A stretch of DNA of 64,000 nt from Pseudomonas alkylphenolica (GTDB lineage Bacteria; Pseudomonadota; Gammaproteobacteria; Pseudomonadales; Pseudomonadaceae), in the NCBI RefSeq assembly GCF_016009175.1, contig NZ_JADUCM010000016.1, positions 1-64,000 on the forward strand, read 5' to 3'. Below, in pieces: positions 44,425 to 53,200 of this stretch; positions within the stretch are counted from its first letter, which is position 1; every line of letters begins with the position of its first letter. A program made the position numbers and the translations under genes. Below the pieces are notes generated by a model. That model had not been told where the DNA came from and did not search any database. It saw nothing but the letters and a program-made list of their open reading frames with translations.

Positions 44425-44441
44425 TTTAGCTATGTGCTAAA
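44425..44441. promoter_or_regulatory. Operator candidate of the S24 repressor
   Basis: TTTAGC-TATGT-GCTAAA, a perfect 6-bp inverted repeat 18 bases upstream of the repressor start. A further GCTAAA half-site follows at 44445-44450. Placement is typical of autoregulation by CI-like repressors. Confidence 0.65.
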
Positions 44442-44477
44442 CAGGCTAAACCAAAAGCGCCCACAGACAAAACCCGC

Positions 44478-44927
44478 TTACTGCACTTGCAGGCGCTGGG
44501 CCTGGGCCTTGAACAGGCGCTGACGCAGCAGGTCGTAGGCCCAGTTGTAGGCCATGGTGTAGGGCAGCATGAAGACGAAGAATCCGATCTCCAGCATGAA
44601 CGCCTGCACCAGCGACAGGTTGAGCATGAACGCGGCAATCGGCACGCCGATGACGATAAAGCCGGTTTCAAAGCCACCAGCGTGCAGGGCCCGGACCTTG
44701 ACGCTGCGGACCACCTTGTCCGCTGGCCAGAGGCGATCGAACACAGCGTTGTAGAGCATGTTCCAGAGCATCGCCACGCTCGACAGCACCAAGGTCAGGG
44801 CGCCCACTTCCAGCACCGAGCGGTTCATCAGCCAGGCGCCGATCGGGGCGCAGATCAGTACGGCAATGGCTTCGAACCCTACGGCGTGGACGACACGCTC
44901 GGCGAAAGATTTGTTGGACGCAATCAT
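44478..44927 (-). CDS. PACE-family efflux transporter (double BTP domain)
   Basis: Membrane protein of 149 residues with four transmembrane helices arranged as two bacterial transmembrane pairs. Signature motifs are present: RVVHAVGFE in helix 1, WNMLYNAVFDRLWP, RALHAGGFETG in helix 3 and the YNWAYDLL end. PACE pumps (such as AceI) export chlorhexidine, acriflavine and similar biocides. The divergent LysR gene at 45022 matches the AceR-type arrangement. Possible natural substrates are polyamines; note the neighbouring polyamine genes. Confidence 0.9.
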   Translation of the reverse strand: MIASNKSFAERVVHAVGFEAIAVLICAPIGAWLMNRSVLEVGALTLVLSSVAMLWNMLYNAVFDRLWPADKVVRSVKVRALHAGGFETGFIVIGVPIAAFMLNLSLVQAFMLEIGFFVFMLPYTMAYNWAYDLLRQRLFKAQAQRLQVQ

Positions 44928-44999
44928 GACAACACCTGGGTGGTTGGTTTTGATGGGGTGATTGTCATCGGTTTTATGCGTATGTTAAAAATGGATTCC

Positions 45000-45014
45000 A
45001 TCGATAAAAGCGAT
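45000..45014. promoter_or_regulatory. LysR T-N11-A box between PACE pump and LysR
   Basis: ATCG-ATAAAAG-CGAT fits the T-N11-A form of LysR operators in the 94-base divergent region, 8 bases before the LysR start codon. Confidence 0.5.
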
Positions 45015-45021
45015 AGACGAT

Positions 45022-45882
45022 ATGCGTTACTCACCCGAAGCGTTGCACGCCTTCGTCGAGGCGGTCGCGTTGGGCTCGTTCTCGGCGGCGGCGCGCAAGT
45101 TGCGCAAAAGCCAGTCCACGGTCAGCGCGGCGATTGCCAACCTTGAGGCTGACCTGGGCGTCAGCCTGTTCGATCGGCAAAGCCGCCAGCCGGTGTTGAC
45201 CGAGGCCGGGCGCAAGGTGCTGGGCCATGTGCAGGAGATTCTGGCGGCCAGCGAACGCCTCGACGAGCTAAGCATTCGCCTGGCCGATAATGTCGAGCCA
45301 CGCCTGACCATCGTCCTCTCGGACATGTACCAGCTCACCCCGGACAACCAGGTCATGCGTCAGTTCGAGCAGCGCTATCAGGACATCGAGCTCGAATGCA
45401 TGATTGCCGAGGCGGGGGATGTCCTGAGCCTGTTGCAAAGCGGGCGGGCGCACCTGGGGTTGCTTGCGGCGCAACCGCTGTACCCGCCGGACATCGCCAC
45501 CCGGCGCTTGCCGCATCAGGCGCAGATGGGCATTTTTGTCGCCCGCGCGCACCCGCTGGCCGCACTCCAGCAGCCGACCCAGGCGAACCTGGCCAGCCAT
45601 CGTCAGCTGTACCTCAATACTTACGCCGACAGCGAGTACAAACCGCAGGGGCGGGTGTGGTCTGCGCCTGATTACCTGCTGCTTTTGGAAATGACCGAAC
45701 AGGGGTTTGGCTGGGCCGAACTGCCCCACGGGCTGGTGCAGCAGTATGGGCATGGCCAGCTGGTGGAGTTGCGCCTGGACGGCTGGCCGCGACCGATTGC
45801 CGTGGACGCGGCCTGGTCACGGCTGACCCCGCCGGGGCCGGCGGGGTTGTGGTTGCTGGATTGGCTGGGTCGCGAGGACTAG
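45022..45882 (+). CDS. LysR-family transcriptional regulator (PACE pump neighbour)
   Basis: Protein of 286 residues: HTH domain RYSPEALHAFVEAVALGSFSAAARKLRKSQSTVSAAIANLEADLGVSLFDR, then the ligand-binding domain (PRLTIVLSDMYQLTPDNQVMRQFEQRYQDIELEC). Divergent from the PACE pump, so the likely activator of that gene, as AceR is for aceI. It converges with the metalloprotease gene, only 10 bases apart. Confidence 0.9.
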   Translation: MRYSPEALHAFVEAVALGSFSAAARKLRKSQSTVSAAIANLEADLGVSLFDRQSRQPVLTEAGRKVLGHVQEILAASERLDELSIRLADNVEPRLTIVLSDMYQLTPDNQVMRQFEQRYQDIELECMIAEAGDVLSLLQSGRAHLGLLAAQPLYPPDIATRRLPHQAQMGIFVARAHPLAALQQPTQANLASHRQLYLNTYADSEYKPQGRVWSAPDYLLLLEMTEQGFGWAELPHGLVQQYGHGQLVELRLDGWPRPIAVDAAWSRLTPPGPAGLWLLDWLGRED

Positions 45883-45892
45883 CAGCTCCTTG

Positions 45893-47488
45893 TCACTGCT
45901 TGAGTATCTCTACTTGACTAATACGTTTGGTCAGATTGCCCGAGTTCGGCTGAAGCGTCATGCCTTCCGGCACATCGTGAACATTCCCAGTCAACGTAGG
46001 CACATCGAAGTCACCACTATAAGAAGTGCTGATATAGGTATGCCAGGCGAAGGCATTACCCAGTCGCAACGTTGCACCTTCAGTCATGTTGGTTACTTTG
46101 GCGGACCACACTTTATTCGTCCAACTCGCTCCGCATTCCTCTTCGATCAAGGTAACGCGCTTCGCAGGTTGAATATCGAATGTACACCTATTGCCTTGCA
46201 TGTTGACATTGTCAAACACGGTGATACTCATCAGCATCGGTGGATAGAAATTTTCTACTGTGGTTCGGTAGTCATCAAACTGCCGCGCAACATCATGGTT
46301 TTGAACTGTGCCAATGGGTACACCCTGATGTTCCAGGCGCGGATTGGAAAAATAGGGAATCGCACCGTGTGAAGTGACCTGGATGGTATGGAAATTCGGC
46401 GAACGATGCCGGTAGCCGTGATTGTAGTGTTTGGTTGGGTCCGGTACCTCCAGCCCATGGCCGCCCCCCAGGTTATGACCCAGCTCATGCGCCAAAGCGA
46501 CTGTGCAACTGATTGTGTTGTATCCCGTTGCTTTGGTCGACCATCCAAAAGCGTTTCCACATACTGCACCGTTGGTGTTAAACAGAGAAACCAAATCAGC
46601 TCTGAGCGCGTCGCGGTGGACATAAACTTCTCGTGCCAGCGCTGTGTTGGGCCCCGCCATTTCTTGAAGCATCGCCCACTGGCTTTTGTTTGCTTCGCTA
46701 TAGTCCGGGGCGAAAAAGCCGGCCAGTTCGTACGTCAACGGCACATGACTGTTGATCAGGTACTGGTTGGCGTTTTGCAGGGCTTGCACTAATGCTGCGC
46801 GGTAGTTTGGTGAGACGGCACGTCGCTCATTGGACGTCACGAAAAGCACTCTGATAGTACTATGAGCGGGCTTTTGCGCCTTGTTCGACGCCGCTGTTTG
46901 CACTGTATTCACCTTCAGAACCGGCTCACCATTGGGCGGCATTCTGGACTCATCGACTTTGATCAATACATGGCGGCCAGCGCCAACAGGCTCCAGTCGA
47001 TAAAGTTTCCCTTTGATGTGGATATCCCCGGTCAGTTCATCGCCATCGCGGACCAATGAAATCCAGTTGAAGGGATCGAAGTCCACTTCCGCGGCAGAAG
47101 TGAAGCGCTGCTTTCGGTCCGACACCACATCGCCAATCCATCCGGACATTGCCGCGACGTCACTGAAGCGCGTGAGGTCAAAGCGGACGACGTCACCCTC
47201 AGGTGACGGGACCGATAGCGCAGGGACACCTGCATCAATAAGTGCGGGGTTGACCTTTACCTCCCAGGCCTTTTCCGTGGAAGGTGCATCCAGCAATGCA
47301 GAAAGCGAGGGATAGATGCCTTGTGTCGATAAAAGCTTATGCATCGCCTGTGTATCTGCTGCGGGACGTTCAAACAACATTGCAGCCGTCCCTGTTTCAT
47401 CCATTGCAGCGTGAGAAGAGGACGTGCAGGCCGTCAGTAGCAAACTTGCCACAATCAAAAATTCAGACTTCCATTTACCGTGCATCAT
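45893..47488 (-). CDS. Zinc metalloprotease lipoprotein
   Basis: Protein of about 531 residues with a lipoprotein signal (KWKSEFLIVASLLLTAC, lipidated Cys21). The zinc site HELGHNLGGGHG is at 334-345, of the HExxHxxGxxH metzincin type, with a PYFSNP stretch as a possible Met-turn substitute. Residues 1-210 have no assigned domain, and a C-terminal beta-rich region of about 100 residues may bind a surface or target. The start is the ATG at 47488 by the signal sequence; a longer in-frame start adds 20 residues. Base composition and codon use look less GC-rich than both neighbours, suggesting transfer. Confidence 0.82.
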   Translation of the reverse strand: MMHGKWKSEFLIVASLLLTACTSSSHAAMDETGTAAMLFERPAADTQAMHKLLSTQGIYPSLSALLDAPSTEKAWEVKVNPALIDAGVPALSVPSPEGDVVRFDLTRFSDVAAMSGWIGDVVSDRKQRFTSAAEVDFDPFNWISLVRDGDELTGDIHIKGKLYRLEPVGAGRHVLIKVDESRMPPNGEPVLKVNTVQTAASNKAQKPAHSTIRVLFVTSNERRAVSPNYRAALVQALQNANQYLINSHVPLTYELAGFFAPDYSEANKSQWAMLQEMAGPNTALAREVYVHRDALRADLVSLFNTNGAVCGNAFGWSTKATGYNTISCTVALAHELGHNLGGGHGLEVPDPTKHYNHGYRHRSPNFHTIQVTSHGAIPYFSNPRLEHQGVPIGTVQNHDVARQFDDYRTTVENFYPPMLMSITVFDNVNMQGNRCTFDIQPAKRVTLIEEECGASWTNKVWSAKVTNMTEGATLRLGNAFAWHTYISTSYSGDFDVPTLTGNVHDVPEGMTLQPNSGNLTKRISQVEILKQ

Positions 47489-47603
47489 GACGTTGAGTCT
47501 CGTGAAGGGTCGAGACTCCATTGAATGCAGTTTTATCCACCCGACCAACTGGCATAACTATTAGTTGCCCGCGTCCACACAGCAGGCAGGTCAACACCCA
47601 AAG

Positions 47604-47624
47604 AGCGCCCATAAAGTGGGCGCT
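47604..47624. promoter_or_regulatory. Hairpin in divergent region (metalloprotease / regulator)
   Basis: AGCGCCCA-TAAAG-TGGGCGCT, an 8-bp perfect stem in the 189-base region between the metalloprotease start and the response-regulator start. It may be an operator or a transcript hairpin. Confidence 0.45.
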
Positions 47625-47677
47625 GTTCGGCCATCGCCTATGCTTTGAGCACTTAATGGACGAGTCAGGATTATCTG

Positions 47678-49303
47678 ATGGCTACAGTGCCCATTGCCGA
47701 TGCCATGCCGATCGTGCGCAGCGCGCTGCGCAACCTGTTGGCAGAGATGGGACACCAGGATGTCCACGAGGCCGCTGATGTACCCACGGCGCTGAGCTTG
47801 GCGCGCCAGTGCAATCCGCAATTGGTGATCCTCGAAATCGCCTTGCCCGGGCCGGGTGGGCTGGACCTGTTGCGCCGCCTGCGCGCCCGCGACAGCACGC
47901 AGAAAGTGCTGGTGTACAGCCTGCAGAACCCCGCGCACTTTGCGCCGCTGTGCTTCAAGGCAGGCGCCAGTGGTTTTATCGGCAAGCACGAGGACATGCC
48001 CAGCCTGCGCAAGGCAATCGGGGATGTTGTGGCCGGCCGTGGCCATTTTGCCCGCGAGTACATGCAGCCGGGTGGCGGCAGCGAACTGGAGAGCCTCACG
48101 CCACGTGAGGCGGCGGTGTTGCAACTGATCGCCGAAGGGCGCTCCAACCTGCGCATTGCCGAAGAGTTGCGCATCAGTTTCAAGACCGTCAGCACCTACA
48201 AGGCGCACCTGCTGGAAAAGCTCCATGTCAGCTCGAACGTGGAGCTGGCCGAGATCGCCCGCCGCAACGGCCTGGTGGCGGGCCAGGAACCTGCAGCGGG
48301 GGCGTTGACCGCCGAGGCGATTCCGACGGAGCTGGGCCTGCTGCGCAATCTGGTGGACGCCGCGCCCAACCCGATGTTCGTACGAACCACAGAAGGGCGA
48401 CTGTTGTTCTGCAACCAGAAATTCCTCGATTACTACCGTATAACCGCCGAAGAAGCCCTGGGGTCGGGGTTTGCCGAGGCCCGCTGGTTTTCCCAGGCGG
48501 TGCGCGAAACGCTGCCCGAAGGCTTTGCCCGCATTGTGCTTGAAGGTGTGCCGCTGGCGGTGACCACGCGGGTGGAGATTTTTGGCCAGGCGCGGGTGAT
48601 GCATTACTGGATGGTGCCGTACCGTGATAGCCAAGGGCATGCGTGTGGCGTGCTGGGCGGGTTGCAGGACATCACTGACAGTGAAGGGCAACTGGTGACC
48701 CTGCGTGATCAACTGCTCGCCGCCGAAGCGCAGGTACGGCGGCAGGCGGATTTCTACGAGGCATCGTTGAGCGAGCTGGCCGGGTGTATCGACGCACTGG
48801 CGTTGCATCCCGCCACGCCGGGGCTGTCCAGCCTGACCGGCCGCCTGCAGCGGTTGGGGCGTCTGCATCAGTTTCAGGAAAGTGCGCGCGTGCCGCTTGC
48901 TCAAGCCTGCGACCTGCCTGCGTTCATCAGTCGTTGCCTGATTGGCTACCCGCAGTCGCTGTTTGGCGTGCAGCGCATCGATACCCGGCGGGTATGGCTG
49001 GACACCGAGGTTTTCAGCGACTGGATGACCACCGCCATTGGCCTGTTCCGGGCCGACAGCGAAAGCCCTGCAATGATTCATCTGGACATGCGCGTGCGTG
49101 GCCAGGGGCAGGTTCAGGCGAGGCTGGAGATGGCCGGGCAGGCCGCAGTGCAAAGTCTCATCGACCTCAACCACTGCCAGCGTGTGGCCGAGTACCTGCA
49201 CGGGCGATTTGCCCATGGCTACCATGAGCAACACCTCGCGATCGAGCTTGAGCTGACCCTGCCCCAGGCCGGTTCACCCGGAACGAATGGAGAACAACTC
49301 TGA
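47678..49303 (+). CDS. Receiver-LuxR-PAS hybrid protein with altered phosphoacceptor
   Basis: Protein of 541 residues. Residues 1-120 form a receiver domain, 145-205 a LuxR helix-turn-helix (LTPREAAVLQLIAEGRSNLRIAEELRISFKTVSTYKAHLLEKLHV), 225-335 a PAS domain (NPMFVRTTEGRLLFCNQKFLDYYRITAEEALG), and the rest looks like a degenerate kinase-like module without a recognisable H-box. At the position of the phosphoryl Asp (D54 in BvgA) it has Glu53 (VILEIALPG), and the acidic pair is only Asp8. Thus it may be permanently active or ligand-regulated through the PAS. Order (HTH before PAS) is uncommon. Confidence 0.85.
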   Translation: MATVPIADAMPIVRSALRNLLAEMGHQDVHEAADVPTALSLARQCNPQLVILEIALPGPGGLDLLRRLRARDSTQKVLVYSLQNPAHFAPLCFKAGASGFIGKHEDMPSLRKAIGDVVAGRGHFAREYMQPGGGSELESLTPREAAVLQLIAEGRSNLRIAEELRISFKTVSTYKAHLLEKLHVSSNVELAEIARRNGLVAGQEPAAGALTAEAIPTELGLLRNLVDAAPNPMFVRTTEGRLLFCNQKFLDYYRITAEEALGSGFAEARWFSQAVRETLPEGFARIVLEGVPLAVTTRVEIFGQARVMHYWMVPYRDSQGHACGVLGGLQDITDSEGQLVTLRDQLLAAEAQVRRQADFYEASLSELAGCIDALALHPATPGLSSLTGRLQRLGRLHQFQESARVPLAQACDLPAFISRCLIGYPQSLFGVQRIDTRRVWLDTEVFSDWMTTAIGLFRADSESPAMIHLDMRVRGQGQVQARLEMAGQAAVQSLIDLNHCQRVAEYLHGRFAHGYHEQHLAIELELTLPQAGSPGTNGEQL

Positions 49304-49389
49304 TGGCGGCTGCAGGAGGACTCTGAGTTCTTTCCGGCAGGGGGCCCCATAGCATGTGAGCAACTCGAATCCTTTCAGGAGTTGCCACC

Positions 49390-50238
49390 ATGATCCACTC
49401 TTCGCACATCTCCAGCCGTTGCCGCCCCGGCGTTTTCAGCGCGCTGGCCCTGGCCCTGCTCATTGCTGCCGGCGCGGCCACGGCAGGTCCCGCCAGTACC
49501 GTGCCAGCGTCGCCGGCTTCCAGCGTGGCGGCCCAGCCGCTGGTGCTGCAGGCCCATGCACAACTGCTGGCAGGTGATCTGATCGCTGCGCAGGCGCTGC
49601 TGCAGCAAGCCGGCGCGCAAGGGCAGGGCGGTAACCGCGCCCTGGCCGAACAGGCCTTTATCGAGGACGCCAGTGGCCGCCACATGCGTGCGCGGCAATT
49701 CTATGACGCCCTCAAGGGTAGCGATCAGGCACAGGTGATCGCCGTTCCGGCGGCCATAAACCTGGCTGAACTCGGTCGCTTCGACGCCTCGCGCAAAGCC
49801 TTCGAGCAGTTGCGTCAGCAGTCGGCCAACGCCCAGGTAAAAGGCTATGCAGGCCGCTGGAGCCTGTGGCTGGCGGCACGCACTGCCAGCGACGCCGGGG
49901 TCAAGCCCGAGGTCATCCGCGCCCGCTTGCAAAAACAGGCCCGGGCCATCCAGCCGGCCAGCGCGCCACAGCGCGCGTTGCTGGCCCTGTATCAAGGCAA
50001 GTCCGATATCTCTGCAGTGTTTGCCGACATCGACGAACTGCAGGCCCCCGACGCGGTGAAGCGTGATTTGCGCACCGAAGCCGGGCTGTTTGCCGGTGGC
50101 TACCTCGACTACGTCCGCCAGGACCACAGCGGCGCGCTGCGCACCTACCAGCGAGCGCTTCAGCAGTCGCGCCCCACGGCGGTCGAGCGGCCGCTGCTGA
50201 TCCAGACCAGCCGCGCCTTGCAGCTGTCCTCGCGCTGA
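49390..50238 (+). CDS. Exported TPR-like protein upstream of adhesin
   Basis: Protein of 282 residues with a signal peptide (FSALALALLIAAGAATA, cleavage near 33), then helical repeats resembling tetratricopeptide units (LVLQAHAQLLAGDLIAAQALLQQAG; NLAELGRFDASRKAFEQLRQQ). It precedes the trimeric autotransporter by 59 bases in the same direction, so the two are likely co-expressed. A periplasmic chaperone or assembly factor for the adhesin is plausible. The ATG at 49390 follows AGGAGTTGCCACC. Confidence 0.75.
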   Translation: MIHSSHISSRCRPGVFSALALALLIAAGAATAGPASTVPASPASSVAAQPLVLQAHAQLLAGDLIAAQALLQQAGAQGQGGNRALAEQAFIEDASGRHMRARQFYDALKGSDQAQVIAVPAAINLAELGRFDASRKAFEQLRQQSANAQVKGYAGRWSLWLAARTASDAGVKPEVIRARLQKQARAIQPASAPQRALLALYQGKSDISAVFADIDELQAPDAVKRDLRTEAGLFAGGYLDYVRQDHSGALRTYQRALQQSRPTAVERPLLIQTSRALQLSSR

Positions 50239-50297
50239 TCCATTCCCCCGATTTTTTTACTACTCAGCCCAGGGTTCAGCCCTGGCGGGAGCCTCTC

Positions 50298-53200
50298 ATG
50301 AACAGGATTTATCGTCTTGTATGGTCCAGAACCCAGCATTGCTGGTGTGTAGCCTCTGAATACGCCCGCAAAGCCGGCAAGGGTGGCCGTGCATTGGCCG
50401 TGCTTGGCCTCTGCGCTGTGAGCGGGCTCAACGCCATGGACGCTGAGGCCGCCGCCGGCCTGTACGTCAACGACAGCAGCGACTCGGCATGCGTGTTCGT
50501 CAACGACACCGATGTCAGCGGCGACATGGGCTGGAAGTACGACGGCAACAACAGCAATTGCGACGCCAGTGACAAGGCGGGCCAGACCGGGCGCGTGCTC
50601 TTTTACGGCAACGGCACGCAGGGCAGCGATTCGCTGACCCTGGGCAACGAGCTGTATGTCAACGGCGGCCGTATCGGGCTGAACAACCGCATCGATGGCA
50701 GCAACTCGCTGGCCATCGGCAATGTGGCCACTGACGCGCTGGGCACTCAACTGGGTACCCGGGCCCTGGCCCAGGATTCGGTAGCGATTGGCAACGATGC
50801 CCTGGCCAGCGAGCAGAATGCCCTGGCCCTGGGCAGCAAGGCGCAGGCCGTGACCCAGGACAGCGTGGCCTTGGGGGCCGGCTCGGTGGCGAGTACCGCC
50901 GGGGGCGTTGCCGGTTATATTCCCGGCGGCGCCGATGCGCAGCAAGCAAACGCCGTCAATGCTACCCAAAGCACCCTGGGGGCCATCGCCGTGGGTGATG
51001 CTGCCAGTGGTCAGTTCCGCCAGATCACCGGCGTTGCCGCCGGCAGCCAGGACAGTGACGCGGTGAACGTGGCACAGCTCAGCAGCGTGGGCAACACGCC
51101 GATGACCTTCGTTGGCAACAGCGGTGCGGTGGACAAGAAGCTGGGCGATACCTTCGTTATCCAGGGTGCTGCGCTCAGCGCAGGAAACTACTCGGGCAAC
51201 AACCTGAGAACCGAAGTGGACGGCAATGGCAGCCTGCAAGTGCAAATGGCCGACAACCTGGTGCTCGACTCGGTGACCACAGGCGATACCTCGGTTGCTA
51301 CCAACGGTCTGACCATCGCTGGCGGCCCGAGCGTAACCAACAGCGGTATCGATGCGGGTAACCAGAGAGTCGTCAATGTCGCCGAGGGCGCTATCAACGT
51401 AGGCTCCCTCGACGCCGTGAACGGTTCGCAACTGGCTACGACCAACCAGCAGCTGGACCAGAACACCAGCCAGCTCAACTACTTCACCACCAACATCAGC
51501 AACGGCAGCATCGGTCCGGTGCAGCGCACCGGTACGGATCAACTGTCGCTGATTGCGGCGGGTGGCGATGCGTATTCGCCGGGTGTCGTGCAGACGCTCA
51601 CCAACGTGGCCAACGGCGGGGTGTTCCAGACCTCCACCGATGCCATCAACGGTTCGCAGCTGCATACCCTGGCAAACGCCACCACCAACGCACTGGGTGG
51701 CGGTTCGGCGGTCAACCCGGACGGCTCGATCTCTTCCCCGGTCTACAACCTTGACGGTACGTCGTTGAACAATGTCGGCGATGCCCTGATCAATCTCGAT
51801 GGCCGCGTCATTCAGAACACCAGCAATATTTTTGCCCTGCAGCAGGACGCGCTGCAGTGGAACGGTATGCTCGGCGCTTACGATGCCAGCCACAGTACCG
51901 GTGATGCGCAGAAGATCAGCAATGTCGCCGCCGGTGAAGTCAGCGACCTCTCCACCGACGCGATCAATGGCTCCCAGCTGCACGCCACCAACCAGCAGGT
52001 GCAGCAGAACACCACCGACATCAGCAACGTCACCACCAATATCAACAACATCAGCAATGGCTCGCTTGGTCCGGTGCAGCGCACGGGTACCGATCAGCTG
52101 TCACTGATTGCCACGGGGGGTGATGCTGCTTCGCCAGGCGCTGCGCAAGTGCTGAACAACGTCGCCGCCGGCGCGGTGAGCGACACGTCCACCGATGCGG
52201 TCAACGGCTCGCAGTTGCACGCCACCAACCAGCAAGTGGATGCCACGGTCACCAATGTCACCCAGCTTGACGGTCGAGTGACCAACGTAGAAGGCAACGT
52301 CACCACCCTGCAGGGCGATGTCACCAACCTTGGTGACCATGTCGAGAACATCTACAACAAAGGCACCAAGTACTTCCACGCCAACTCCACCGGTACCGAT
52401 TCTTCCGCCACCGGTGCGGACGCGGTGGCTATCGGCATGGGCGCAACTGCAAGCCATGACGGCAGCGTGGCCCTGGGGGCCGGCGCCGTTGCAAATGGCA
52501 GCACGCTGGGTCATCAAGCCTACCTGGTAGGTGGCACCGCCTCGGGCGAAGTCAACATCGGCAACCGTCGCCTGACCGGGGTGTCGGCCGGCGCGGAGGA
52601 CACCGACGGTGTCAACGTCGCCCAGCTCAAAGCCATCACCAGCGGTGCGGTTGCAGATGCGGTGCTGTACGACAACAGCAGCCACGATCGCATTACCCTC
52701 GGCGGCACGACCTATAACAGCGTGACCAAGAGCGGTGGCAGCAAAATCACCAACGTCGCCCGCGGTGAGGACGACAGCGATGCGGTGAACCTGTCTCAGC
52801 TCAACGAAACCAACACCCGGGTCACCAACATCGACGGCCGTGTTACGGCAATCGACGGCACCATCACCACCATCAACAACGGCGGCGGCATCAAGTACTT
52901 TCACGCCAACTCGACCCGGCCTGATGCAGTCGCCAGTGGCGTTGATGCAGTCGCCGTGGGCCCGAACGCCCAGGCCAGCGGCAGCGGTGCGGTTGCGATG
53001 GGCGAGGGCGCCAGTGCCTCGGCGGATGGCAGCGTGGCCCTCGGGCAAGGCGCCAGCGACAACGGCCGGGGTGCCCAAACCTACACCGGCAAGTACTCCA
53101 ATGCGGCCAACGCCAGCGTTGGCACTGTCTCGGTGGGCAATGCCGCTACAGGCGAAACGCGTACCGTGAGCAACGTAGCCGACGGCAAGGAAGCCACCGA

